Positions 1 through 7,770 are shown, counted from the first letter of the stretch. The stretch: 8,533 bases of DNA from Gracilimonas sp035704785 (GCF_035704785.1 NZ_DASSWP010000001.1:1-8533); one strand, 5' to 3'. Made by a program: numbers and translations. Notes: generated from the letters alone by a model not told the origin.

Positions 1-1648
1 TATGTGCAAAGCTGTTATCACATTCCAGGTACAATTCTGATCCTTTTACCTTAACTACTTTAACCCGTTCCATTTGCAGATGTAATAACATGGGAAAATC
101 AACCTTAAGCAACTCCATGTATTCATCCCATTTCTCCTGTATATATTCTGTTGTAATCTTTTGAGAGTCTTTCGACTCTTCTTCTTCATGAGCGGAAGTT
201 TGTATCGGTTTAGAGGAGCCGTTTTGACCGGAGGTTTTTTTACTTCCCATCGCTTTTTTGGAAAGATTGGTTACCAAAGCAGGAGTGCCAATATCGTAAT
301 CATCATCACCTTCAGGTTCCTGGATATCTGCTTCTTCAGGCTCAAATATTTCTTCAATTTCATTTTCTTCTGATCCTTCAGAGGAAACATCCTGTTCCGG
401 TTCTGTCTTCCTATTTTCTGGAAGTGGTTTAGAGACTTCTTCGCTTTCTTCGTGATCAGAAGACTTTTGGATGACACCGTTTTCTGCCTTTTTGGGGCTT
501 GAACCGTTTGCAGAAGAGTTTAAGAAGTTACCGGAGTTTTTTTTTAACTCCCGAAGTTCGGAAAGAAGTTCAGATAATTGCTCTGAGCGCTCCATATGGA
601 TCAGCTTCAGAAGTGTGATCTCAAATTGAATACGAGGCTGACTGGCATCCTTTAATTTGATCTGTGCTTCACTAATGATATGAAGCATGCGCATCAGGTC
701 GTCCCTGGAAAAATCCTTTGCTGTTTGCAGATAGCGCTTTTTGGTTTCTTCAGATTCCTCCACCAAAAAGAGCTTATCACTGTGATGCGCGATGTATAAA
801 TTCCGTAAATGTTCAGTCAGTCCTATCAGGTATTCCTGTATATCATAGCCTTCCTGCAACAGCGTGTTGATAAGGTCCAACCCTTTATCGGCATCATGCT
901 CTTTCACGCATTTCATAAATTGGAAAAGGCGGTCGGTTCCTACTACGTTCAGGGCCTGCAGTAACTCTTCGTGGGTGATGGTGTCGCCACAAAATGCAAT
1001 GGCCTGATCCATCAATCCGAGGGCGTCACGAAGGGCACCATCAGCTTTTTTGGCGATCACATGAAGCGATTCCTCATCAATGGAAATGTCTTCATCGAGG
1101 GAGATCTTGCGAAGGCGCTGTACAATTTCATCCACAGATATTCGCTTGAAGTCGAATCGTTGTACGCGGGAGAGAATTGTAGGAAGAACCTTGTGAGGTT
1201 CGGTTGTCGCAAAAATAAAAATGGCGTGTTCTGGCGGTTCTTCAAGCGTTTTAAGCAGCGCATTAAAAGCAGCTTTACTGAGCATGTGAACCTCATCAAC
1301 TATAAACACCTTATAGCGGCCGTTTTGGGGAGGAATTCGAACACTTTCCCTGAGGTGATGCACATCATCCACTTTGTTATTGGAAGCAGCATCCATCTCC
1401 ACAATATTCAGCGTCTGGTTCAGGGACTCCCCATCCACACTGATATCGATTTCATTGATGGTTCGGGCAAGTACCCTGGCCATCGTAGTTTTACCAACTC
1501 CGCGCGGACCACAAAACATATAGGCGTGAGAAAGCCGCCCTTGTTTGATGGCATTCTTTATGGTACTGCTCACATGTTCCTGTGAGACAATATCCTCAAA
1601 AGAAGTAGGCCGGTATTTTCGTGTAAGTGCGCGGTAGGTTTCTGACAT
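1..1648 (-). CDS. dnaX: DNA polymerase III subunit gamma/tau (DnaX), C-terminus cut by window edge
   Basis: This is the clamp-loader ATPase of the replicative polymerase: it loads the sliding clamp and, as tau, links the loader to the polymerase core in the cytoplasm. I translated the minus strand from ATG 1648-1646 to the edge and found 549 codons without a stop. It begins MSETYRALTRKYRPTSF, the classic DnaX N-terminus. Walker A GPRGVGKTT is at about 47-55, Walker B VDEVH at 117-121, LLKTLEEPP follows, the sensor 1/arginine-finger SRV is at 160-162, and sensor 2 GALRDA starts at 204. The conserved core ends near residue 367. After it comes a low-complexity Ser/Glu-rich linker, then a more ordered segment from about residue 500 (YIQEKWDEYMELLK) that runs off the window. 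Oddities: the usual four zinc cysteines after Walker A are absent, and codons 368-371 lie in an A9 run that could yield a short gamma form. No Shine-Dalgarno is visible. The next upstream gene lies 148 bp away on the same strand. The identification is firm. Confidence 0.97.
   Translation of the reverse strand, partial: MSETYRALTRKYRPTSFEDIVSQEHVSSTIKNAIKQGRLSHAYMFCGPRGVGKTTMARVLARTINEIDISVDGESLNQTLNIVEMDAASNNKVDDVHHLRESVRIPPQNGRYKVFIVDEVHMLSKAAFNALLKTLEEPPEHAIFIFATTEPHKVLPTILSRVQRFDFKRISVDEIVQRLRKISLDEDISIDEESLHVIAKKADGALRDALGLMDQAIAFCGDTITHEELLQALNVVGTDRLFQFMKCVKEHDADKGLDLINTLLQEGYDIQEYLIGLTEHLRNLYIAHHSDKLFLVEESEETKKRYLQTAKDFSRDDLMRMLHIISEAQIKLKDASQPRIQFEITLLKLIHMERSEQLSELLSELRELKKNSGNFLNSSANGSSPKKAENGVIQKSSDHEESEEVSKPLPENRKTEPEQDVSSEGSEENEIEEIFEPEEADIQEPEGDDDYDIGTPALVTNLSKKAMGSKKTSGQNGSSKPIQTSAHEEEESKDSQKITTEYIQEKWDEYMELLKVDFPMLLHLQMERVKVVKVKGSELYLECDNSFAH
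520..553 (-). promoter_or_regulatory. Candidate programmed slippage/frameshift site in dnaX (A9 run)
   Basis: The dnaX mRNA has nine consecutive A's (plus-strand T's 537-545), read as TTA AAA AAA AAC at codons 368-371. One extra A, or a -1 ribosomal shift, gives K-L-R then TAA (530-528), a 373-residue product. One A fewer, or a +1 shift, meets TAA at 522-520, giving 375 residues. A purine-rich GGGAG (552-548) sits 2 nt before the run. GGAGTT and AACTCC on either side (533-538 and 546-551) can pair around it. In E. coli and Thermus, dnaX makes gamma by translational frameshifting or transcriptional slippage at an A-rich site, and here the site falls at the core/linker boundary. That the site is used is inference. 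Confidence 0.6.
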
Positions 1649-1705
1649 TGATAAACTGGTTTTGCAATCAAAACAATGTACAAAAAGGAAGGGAAAAAAT
1701 TGGGG

Positions 1706-1731
1706 TGATTTAAAGGAAGAAACTTAAATCA
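1706..1731. repeat. AT-rich inverted repeat between dnaX and the MBL hydrolase gene
   Basis: TGATTTAA (1706-1713) and TTAAATCA (1724-1731) are perfect 8-base inverted copies separated by 10 bases. Read on the minus strand, the hairpin is followed after a short C-rich gap by six T's (1694-1699). It could be a weak terminator for the hydrolase gene or a protein-binding site ahead of dnaX. The stem has only one G-C pair, so I hold this loosely. The rest of the 148-bp gap (1649-1796) shows no gene and no clear promoter. Confidence 0.3.
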
Positions 1732-1796
1732 TATTAGATCTTTGGTCGTGGAATGAGACAAATTCTGTGACAGCATAACTTAAAGAGAGTAAATGA

Positions 1797-2858
1797 TCAG
1801 TGGATCCTAAACGAATCCCCCTCCGTCAGTAATTTAAAATTTACCCCTTGGTTTTCGGGTTTCCGAATTGCTTTACTGAAATCATTTTCAGGATCTTTCA
1901 TCCCATCATCAGCGAGAGGAAAAGTACCGAAGTGCATTCCAAAACTGATCTCGGCTCCTACGTCTTTATGAACCTGAATGGCTTCTTCCGGGTTGACGTG
2001 CATGGGTTTCATAAACCAGCGTGGTTTATAAGCCCCAATTGGAATTAAGCCAACCGTAATATCCGGATGCCTTTGCCCTATTTCTTTAAAGAAATCTCCA
2101 TAGCCGGTATCACCTGCGAAGTAAATATTACCTGCAGGCGTTTCGATCACATAACCCGACCACAAAGTTTTATCCCGGTCAAATAATCCCCGGGCAGAAA
2201 AATGCTGAGCTTGTACAGAATGAACGGTGATATCACTGTCGATCGCCTGTTCATCCCACCAATCCAGATCCAGGGTATTTTTTATTCCTGAGTTTTCTAA
2301 AAGCTGTGCGACCCCAAGCGGAGAGATGAACCGGGGCTGATAGAGTTTTTCGAGTTTTTTTAAGGTTTCAATGTCAAGGTGATCATAGTGGTTATGGCTG
2401 ATGATAACCAGATCGATCGGAGGGAGGTCTTCGAACTTGACCCCTGCAGGGCGGAATCGTTTTGGGCCGGCAAAGCTAACCGGACTTACGCGATCGCTCC
2501 AAACCGGATCGGTCAATATATTTACACCTGCAGTTTGAATGAGAAAAGTAGAGTGGTTCACGTAGGTGATCATCATGCCGTCAGTTACGTTATCTGCGGG
2601 TTTGGGAGCAAAGGTGACTTCATTTTCTTCTATTTCAACCCATTCACCCTGATCTCTCTGAAAATACCACTTCATTATATCGAAGAAATCCTTGGAAGGA
2701 ATATTTCCGGGATTTTCAAAAGTAGTACCGTTGAAGTGATCAGATACAGGGCCATCATATCCCGGCTTTGAAACCATCCAGCCTGCCAATACAATCATTA
2801 TTGCAGCAACGAATAACAGTGAAACGATCCAAAGCATTATTTTTAAAAATAGCTTCAT
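1797..2858 (-). CDS. Membrane-anchored metallo-beta-lactamase-fold hydrolase (NAPE-PLD/UlaG-like)
   Basis: This 353-residue protein belongs to the metallo-beta-lactamase superfamily, in the group that includes NAPE-phospholipase D and UlaG-like hydrolases. An N-terminal hydrophobic helix (about 5-27) is followed by a short linker, so the enzyme is probably tethered with its domain outside the cytoplasm. The metal-binding motif HNHYDH is at 155-160 (H155, H157, D159, H160). Further ligands are likely H219 in AQHFSARG, D250 in FAGDTGYGD and H309 in GMHFGTF. H287 in the PMHVNPEEA segment is a family-conserved feature resembling NAPE-PLD. All expected metal ligands are present, so it should be active, but the substrate cannot be read from the sequence: phospholipid, N-acyl amide or lactone are options. 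ATG 2858 is chosen because it gives the complete membrane helix; no clear ribosome binding site precedes it. A hairpin separates it from the upstream peptidase gene, so it is probably transcribed separately. Confidence 0.88.
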   Translation of the reverse strand: MKLFLKIMLWIVSLLFVAAIMIVLAGWMVSKPGYDGPVSDHFNGTTFENPGNIPSKDFFDIMKWYFQRDQGEWVEIEENEVTFAPKPADNVTDGMMITYVNHSTFLIQTAGVNILTDPVWSDRVSPVSFAGPKRFRPAGVKFEDLPPIDLVIISHNHYDHLDIETLKKLEKLYQPRFISPLGVAQLLENSGIKNTLDLDWWDEQAIDSDITVHSVQAQHFSARGLFDRDKTLWSGYVIETPAGNIYFAGDTGYGDFFKEIGQRHPDITVGLIPIGAYKPRWFMKPMHVNPEEAIQVHKDVGAEISFGMHFGTFPLADDGMKDPENDFSKAIRKPENQGVNFKLLTEGDSFRIH

Positions 2859-2914
2859 CTAATTGGTTTAATAGGGAAAGACAAACGCAGTTTTGGTTTT
2901 CAATCGTTCAAATA

Positions 2915-2950
2915 ACCTGAAAAGGCGCATTACAGTATGCCTTTTCAGGT
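2915..2950 (-). terminator. Intrinsic terminator-like hairpin after the S9 peptidase gene
   Basis: ACCTGAAAAGGC (2915-2926) and GCCTTTTCAGGT (2939-2950) are perfect 12-base inverted repeats around a 12-base loop. The hairpin starts 6 bases past the peptidase stop codon on the minus strand and is followed there by the T-rich TTATTTG. The position and stem fit a rho-independent terminator that separates the peptidase from the hydrolase gene downstream, although the T tract is broken. Confidence 0.7.
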
Positions 2951-2956
2951 GCTTAA

Positions 2957-5038
2957 CTAGCTGTTTTCTTTTAGGTGTTTATTGAAGAACTCCAAAATAC
3001 GGCGGTATTCATCATACCAGGCATCTTCATCCTGGAAACTATGGCGCTCGGTAGGATACATCATCATCTCGAAATCCTCGTTACCGGTTTGAATAAGACG
3101 TTCGATGTAATGTACCGCATCCTGAAATCCCACATTATTATCGGTCAAACCATGTAACAATATGACCGGTTTTTGCAGAGAATCGGCATAGGTAACAGGT
3201 GAGCTTCGAGCGTAATGAAGGGAGTCTTGATCCGGTTTTCCAAGACGGGGAAGGGTATAACCGGGATTGGCATAGTAATAATTTTCCCAATTGGTGACGG
3301 AGCGCAGGCCTGCAGCTGCATCAAATTTATCAGGGGAAACACCTACTGCATATAGAGCCATGAATCCGCCATAACTTCCGCCATAAATTCCAACGCGGGA
3401 AGTGTCAGCTTTTTCGTAATTATCGGCAAGGAAGGCGAGTCCGTCTTCGATATCTTGGGTCTCGAATTTACCCATCCAGTTGGTGACGTCTTCACGGAAC
3501 TTACGGCCATAGCCTGTGCTGTGCCGGTAATCAACTTCGATCACATAATAACCTTGATGCGTCAGGTATTGATGGAACATATACTCACGCCAATAATTAT
3601 TGGACCATCCTTTGTATACATTTTGAAGAGAACCAGCACCATGTACAAATACAACTACGGGGTTGCCGTTGGGATCTCTTTGCTCTGGTTTTAGAACAGA
3701 CATTGATAAACGAGTGCTTCCATCTCTTCCGGTAAATCTTACATATTCTTCTTGTTGCCAGTCATATTCATAAAAGGAATCGGGAACAGAATTGGTGAGC
3801 TTTATCTCACGCTGAGGGATCACGGTATCAACTACGTACAGGTCAAAGGGTTCATTGAAATAGGTCTTGTTGTATACGATAAACCTGCGGTCATGGCTCA
3901 TCCTGAAGTCTCGGCGATAACCTTCTGCTGAGGTCAGCTTAGTGGGCAGGTTATTCATGATATTCAGCTTATATAGCTGGATCTCACCCGGATCCATTTC
4001 GCTGGTAGCCATTGCGATGGTTTTTTCGTCTATCCAGGAAGCCCAAGGAATATCATACTGGCCAAAAGTATGTTGCTCAAAGCCGGAGCCGTCCGGATTC
4101 ACGGTATAGACATGGTTCCATCCATCGCGCTCACTTTGGAACATAAGTCTATCTGTAGCCGGGGCAAATTCTAAATTGGTGTTATAAAGCCAGCCGTCAG
4201 TGGAGTCTTCAAACAAAACATTGGATGAGAGGTCATTAAGGTCATAAACTTCGATCTTTCTGTTTTTCATCGGAGGATCGATCGTGTCGAGTGCAAGATG
4301 ATTTCCTGATGCACTGATATCTGCATTTAAATACCCTTCATGTGTCAGTATCATCTTCACTTCGCCAGAATCGATAGGGGCTACTGAGATCAGTCGGGTA
4401 GGGATGCCTCTGCGGGTAGATCCGGGTTCAACATATTTGCCGGCATATTCAGGAAAATAATATTCCTCATAGTCGGAGGTATCCCACTGGCTGAGCACCA
4501 GTTTATCGCCGGCCCATCCAACAACACTATAATTGGGGGCTTCATCACTTTTATTGGTGATCTGTTTAATGTAGGCCTCATCCACACCCGAGATCCAGAC
4601 ATCTCCATTTTGAACAAAAGCGAATTTGGTGCCATCATTATTCCACACGGGGCTGTAATCATAGCCTTTTGATGCCACGATCAATCGCTCGTTTTCAAAG
4701 TCAGAATCTGCCAGCATCAGATCTCCGGACTCGGTGTAAAGCAGCATGTTACCATCAGGAGAAAGCTCATAATTGCGGATAACATCGTCAGGAGCTTTTT
4801 TCTGATTTTTACCGCTTAAACCAACCTGAAAAAGATCGGTATCGGAGGTAGCTGAATCACTCCAGGTGAAATAGATGGTCTTTCCATCCGGGGAAAAATG
4901 TGAAAAAGAAGGACGGGTACCCGGAATGAAAGGCTCATGAAAGATATCCTTCATGGTCAGTTGATCCGGAAATTGTTGGGCATTGATTTCAACCCCAACA
5001 AAAAGCATCAAGAAAATAGCAGTAACAAATTTCTTCAT
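2957..5038 (-). CDS. Secreted S9-family serine peptidase (DPP-IV/acylaminoacyl-peptidase type)
   Basis: This 693-residue protein is a prolyl-oligopeptidase-family enzyme, expected to cleave short peptides outside the cytoplasm. Residues 1-20 form a signal peptide (MKK, hydrophobic core, INA then QQ at the likely cleavage site). Residues about 35-420 form a beta-propeller built of TolB/WD-like blades with repeated SPDG-type turns (FSPDGK at 48, LSPDGN at 92). They include an EEYYFPEYAG segment at 191-200 that may correspond to the double-Glu substrate-binding loop of DPP-IV relatives. The C-terminal alpha/beta-hydrolase domain covers about 430-690, with HGAGS at 466-470 near the oxyanion region. 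The catalytic triad is S555 in GGSYGG, D633 in HGLTDNNV and H666 in PTERHSF. All three residues are present and the length is normal for the family. I see no lipobox and no sorting domain, so a periplasmic location is most likely. The gene has its own hairpin terminator and is divergent from the copper operon. Exact subfamily and specificity are not assigned. Confidence 0.93.
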   Translation of the reverse strand: MKKFVTAIFLMLFVGVEINAQQFPDQLTMKDIFHEPFIPGTRPSFSHFSPDGKTIYFTWSDSATSDTDLFQVGLSGKNQKKAPDDVIRNYELSPDGNMLLYTESGDLMLADSDFENERLIVASKGYDYSPVWNNDGTKFAFVQNGDVWISGVDEAYIKQITNKSDEAPNYSVVGWAGDKLVLSQWDTSDYEEYYFPEYAGKYVEPGSTRRGIPTRLISVAPIDSGEVKMILTHEGYLNADISASGNHLALDTIDPPMKNRKIEVYDLNDLSSNVLFEDSTDGWLYNTNLEFAPATDRLMFQSERDGWNHVYTVNPDGSGFEQHTFGQYDIPWASWIDEKTIAMATSEMDPGEIQLYKLNIMNNLPTKLTSAEGYRRDFRMSHDRRFIVYNKTYFNEPFDLYVVDTVIPQREIKLTNSVPDSFYEYDWQQEEYVRFTGRDGSTRLSMSVLKPEQRDPNGNPVVVFVHGAGSLQNVYKGWSNNYWREYMFHQYLTHQGYYVIEVDYRHSTGYGRKFREDVTNWMGKFETQDIEDGLAFLADNYEKADTSRVGIYGGSYGGFMALYAVGVSPDKFDAAAGLRSVTNWENYYYANPGYTLPRLGKPDQDSLHYARSSPVTYADSLQKPVILLHGLTDNNVGFQDAVHYIERLIQTGNEDFEMMMYPTERHSFQDEDAWYDEYRRILEFFNKHLKENS

Positions 5039-5214
5039 AGGAAATGGATATGAATGAATGTGAATAGATTGACGGTCTGAGAATAAAAACTTTGGAGGAG
5101 AAATATTGCAAAAAATGGTTTCGTCAAAATTCTATAAACATTGAATGACATTCGGCATTCGTAAGAGTGGGAGCAATTGTATCTTATCATAAACCCAAAA
5201 ACCAATGGATAGAT
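5039..5214. other. Divergent intergenic region between peptidase and copper operon
   Basis: These 176 bp must hold the promoters for the minus-strand peptidase gene and the plus-strand copZ-copA pair. A TATAAA at 5133-5138 could be a -10 element for the copper operon, but the nearest -35-like TTGCAA (5106-5111) is 21 bases away, which is too far to be convincing. No gene is supported here. Confidence 0.4.
5143..5160. promoter_or_regulatory. Candidate operator upstream of copper chaperone gene
   Basis: GAATGACATTC (5143-5153) is a perfect 11-base palindrome with a single central base, and a second CATTC follows at 5156-5160. It lies about 60 bases before the chaperone start and just after a TATAAA. 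This would be a reasonable place for a copper-responsive repressor or activator to bind. No regulator gene is in the window, and the motif does not match the CopY or CueR operators I know, so this is a weak inference. Confidence 0.25.
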
Positions 5215-5433
5215 ATGAAAACAACTGTACTAAATATTGAAGGCATGGGATGTTCAGGCTGTGTAAATACTATAGAAAACACACTTACAGCGCTGCCCGG
5301 AGTTAAAACTGTCATCGCAAATCTTGAAAAAGGAATAGCAGAAGTAGATTTTGATGAGCAGGAAGTGAAAGAAGAAGACTTCAAAAAAGCGGTAGAAGAA
5401 GCCGGCTACACTATGACCGGAATTCAGGGATAA
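5215..5433 (+). CDS. CopZ-like copper chaperone, single heavy-metal-associated (HMA) domain
   Basis: This 72-residue cytoplasmic protein consists of one HMA domain, the ferredoxin-like fold that binds Cu(+) and passes it to a P-type ATPase. The metal loop GMGCSGC (10-16) carries both binding cysteines, C13 and C16. It is followed by the helix VNTIENTLTALPGV and the strand VIANLEKGIAEVDFD, as in CopZ and Atx1. The C-terminal EEAGYTMTGIQG is also family-typical. I start at ATG 5215 because MKTTVLNIEGM is a standard HMA N-terminus. An in-frame ATG at 5167 would add 16 residues with no family resemblance. The stop is followed 2 bp later by the CopA start, so the two genes form an operon and are very likely partners. 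Copper is favoured over other metals because of the CopA neighbour; the HMA motif itself does not settle the metal. Confidence 0.92.
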   Translation: MKTTVLNIEGMGCSGCVNTIENTLTALPGVKTVIANLEKGIAEVDFDEQEVKEEDFKKAVEEAGYTMTGIQG

Positions 5434-5435
5434 CT

Positions 5436-7700
5436 ATGAAAAAGGCAACCTTGCAAATCGATGGCATGCATTGCGCCGGTTGTGTAAATGCGGTAGACAA
5501 ACAGCTGGAGTCGCTTGAAGGGGTGAAATCTGCTCAGGTAAATCTGGCCACGGAATCCGCCATTGTGGAATATGAAGGCGAGATCAGCATGGATGATTTT
5601 GCAGAGGTAATATCCAGGGGTGGCTATACTTTGGTTAGGGACGATTCAGTAACCACTTCCAAAGCAGAACAAGCGGAAGAACGGGAGCAGCGAAAATATG
5701 ACACCGCCCGCCGCAACATGCTTTATTCATGGATTCCCACCGTCATTATGTTGTTATGGATGCTCCCTGTTTGGATCGCCGATTATATGTTTCTGGGCCA
5801 TGTCGGCATGGAGCTGGGGATGATCTTACTCTCAGGATTTGTAATTTTTGTACCGGGTTGGGAGACCATCAAGAGCGCGTGGAGATCAACCCTTAACCTC
5901 AGCCCAAATATGGATGTGTTGATCGCGATGGGTGCACTGGCTTCGCTTTCCACAGGATTTGTGGTTTTGCTGCATCACCTTGGTTATGGGCCTGAGTTTC
6001 ACAGCTTCGCGATGATCGGGGGTATGATCATGGCATTTCACCTCACGGGCCGGTATATCGAAACTAAAGCTAAAGGAAACGCTTCTCAGGCCATCCGTAA
6101 ATTATTGACTCTGGGAGCGAAGGAAGCTTCGGTATTGCGGGATGGAGAGGAAGTGAAAATTCCGGTGAGTGAGCTGAAGATCGGAGATGTAATGTTGGTG
6201 CGGCCCGGTGAGAAGATCCCAACCGATGGCGATGTAATTGAAGGTGAAAGTAGTGTCGAGGAATCGATCGCAACGGGAGAATCTATGCCGGTTGAAAAAT
6301 CGGCTGGGGATGAAGTGATAGGAGCTACGCTGAACACCAACGGAGTCTTAAAAGTGAGAGCGACTAAAATCGGGAAAGACACTTTTCTGAATCAGGTCAT
6401 TAAGATGGTAGAAGAGGCACAGGGGTCAAAAATTCCCATTCAGGATTTTGCGGACCGGGTCACCAAAGTGTTTGTGCCGATCGTTTTACTTTTGGCTGTA
6501 TTGACCCTGACTTCCTGGCTCGTATTTCCGGAATTTTTTGGGGGGTTGGTAACGTGGGCATCTGATTTCATTCCCTGGGTAAACCCTGAACTAAGCTCAA
6601 CGGCACTCGCTTTTTATGCAATGATCGCGGTATTGGTAATTGCCTGTCCGTGTGCGCTGGGATTGGCCACGCCAACGGCGCTTATGGTCGGCTCAGGACT
6701 TGGAGCTGAAAACGGCATCCTCATCCGAAAGGGAGAAGCCATTCAGCGCATGAAAGATGTGGATACCATCGTGTTGGACAAAACGGGCACCATCACCAAA
6801 GGGAAACCGGAAGTGACCGATGTGATCACATTTGGAGATATTTCGGAGAATGAATTGCTTGAATTGGCAGCATCCGTGGAGAACAATTCGGAACACCCAC
6901 TTGCAAGGGCTGTGGTAAATGCGGCCTCGGAAAGAAACATTGAATTGAAGCGCTCCACAGGATTTGAAAGCATGACCGGTAAAGGAGTAAAAGCAATTGT
7001 TGGAGACGGAGCTGTTGGAGTGGGAACTGCCTCTCTGATGGCAGAACTTGGCGCTGAGATCACCAAAGAACGATCTCAGCAGAAGCAAAAACTAGAAGAA
7101 CAGGCTAAAACGGCCGTGTATGTTAGTCAGGCCGGGAACCTGCTGGGCATTCTGGGTATCGCTGATGAGGTGAAATCAGACAGTCTGGATGCCATAACCG
7201 AGTTCCGAAAACTGGGATTGAAGACCATCATGCTGACCGGCGATAATGAGAAGACCGGTCGTGCCATAGCCGATAAAGTTGGCATCGACGAGGTGATCGC
7301 GGAGGTGATGCCGGATCAGAAATCGGAGGAGATCAAGAAGCTGCAGCAATCGGGCCGAGTTGTGGCAATGGTGGGTGATGGCATTAATGATGCCCCGGCG
7401 CTTACCCTGGCTGATGTCGGTATCGCCATCGGAACGGGAACCGATGTGGCCATTGAATCCGGTGATATCGTATTGGTGAAGGGGGACCTGCCGGGGGTGT
7501 TACGGGCTATTAAGCTGAGTAAAGCCACCTTTACCAAAATCAAGCAAAACCTCTTCTGGGCCTTTTTCTACAACCTGATCATGATCCCACTGGCCGTGGT
7601 TGGTTTGTTGCATCCATTGCTGGCTGAGGCTGCGATGGCTTTTAGCTCCATTAATGTGGTGTTCAACTCTAAAAGATTGGGGAAGGTAAAGCTGGATTAA
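5436..7700 (+). CDS. copA: Copper-exporting P1B-type ATPase CopA
   Basis: This 754-residue inner-membrane pump uses ATP to export Cu(+) from the cytoplasm. An N-terminal HMA domain (about 1-70) carries GMHCAGC with C13 and C16. Eight membrane helices are visible: roughly 95-115, 122-142, 159-180, 189-207, 343-365, 390-415, 705-725 and 727-746. The actuator domain holds TGES at 280-283. The metal-site helix has CPC at 404-406 in ACPCALGLATP. The phosphorylation site DKTGT is at 448-452, so D448 is phosphorylated. The nucleotide domain has SEHP (H487, P488) and TGKG (514-517). TGDN is at 601-604 and GDGIND at 647-652. Y712-N713 in helix 7 and M734 with S738 in helix 8 match the Cu(+) signature, which favours Cu(+) over Zn or Cd. 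All catalytic motifs are intact and the length is normal. An AGGGA overlapping the end of the chaperone gene can serve as ribosome binding site. It is co-transcribed with the chaperone gene. Confidence 0.97.
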   Translation: MKKATLQIDGMHCAGCVNAVDKQLESLEGVKSAQVNLATESAIVEYEGEISMDDFAEVISRGGYTLVRDDSVTTSKAEQAEEREQRKYDTARRNMLYSWIPTVIMLLWMLPVWIADYMFLGHVGMELGMILLSGFVIFVPGWETIKSAWRSTLNLSPNMDVLIAMGALASLSTGFVVLLHHLGYGPEFHSFAMIGGMIMAFHLTGRYIETKAKGNASQAIRKLLTLGAKEASVLRDGEEVKIPVSELKIGDVMLVRPGEKIPTDGDVIEGESSVEESIATGESMPVEKSAGDEVIGATLNTNGVLKVRATKIGKDTFLNQVIKMVEEAQGSKIPIQDFADRVTKVFVPIVLLLAVLTLTSWLVFPEFFGGLVTWASDFIPWVNPELSSTALAFYAMIAVLVIACPCALGLATPTALMVGSGLGAENGILIRKGEAIQRMKDVDTIVLDKTGTITKGKPEVTDVITFGDISENELLELAASVENNSEHPLARAVVNAASERNIELKRSTGFESMTGKGVKAIVGDGAVGVGTASLMAELGAEITKERSQQKQKLEEQAKTAVYVSQAGNLLGILGIADEVKSDSLDAITEFRKLGLKTIMLTGDNEKTGRAIADKVGIDEVIAEVMPDQKSEEIKKLQQSGRVVAMVGDGINDAPALTLADVGIAIGTGTDVAIESGDIVLVKGDLPGVLRAIKLSKATFTKIKQNLFWAFFYNLIMIPLAVVGLLHPLLAEAAMAFSSINVVFNSKRLGKVKLD

Positions 7701-7770
7701 TAAATGAAGTGGAGATTAGGATTGATAATGTTACCGACAGCGCTATGAAAATTATGATACGGTTCATGTG

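Noticed and set aside
971..1585. A 204-codon open frame on the plus strand opposite dnaX
   Set aside because: It lies wholly within the conserved ATPase core of dnaX, and its translation has no recognisable domain or export signal. It is a shadow of the real gene.
1649..1796. Promoter for dnaX with a Bacteroidota-type TAnnTTTG element
   Set aside because: The closest match, TACATTGT on the minus strand, departs from the consensus and lacks a well-spaced -33 TTTG, so I do not list it.
2915..2950. The perfect 12-bp inverted repeat as the end of a mobile element
   Set aside because: It is one compact hairpin just past a stop codon with T-rich sequence after it and no transposase or target duplication nearby. 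A terminator explains it better.
5167..5214. Longer 88-residue version of the copper chaperone starting at ATG 5167
   Set aside because: The added 16 residues do not resemble HMA proteins, while ATG 5215 gives the standard HMA N-terminus directly before the first strand.
6693..7088. Overlapping minus-strand open frames inside copA
   Set aside because: They run antisense to the phosphorylation and nucleotide domains of copA, and their translations show no family resemblance.
7701..7770. Terminator or small gene in the convergent gap after copA
   Set aside because: I found no stem longer than a few base pairs and no T tract. A short frame starting at about 7745 encodes only about 20 residues and overlaps the lipoprotein gene.
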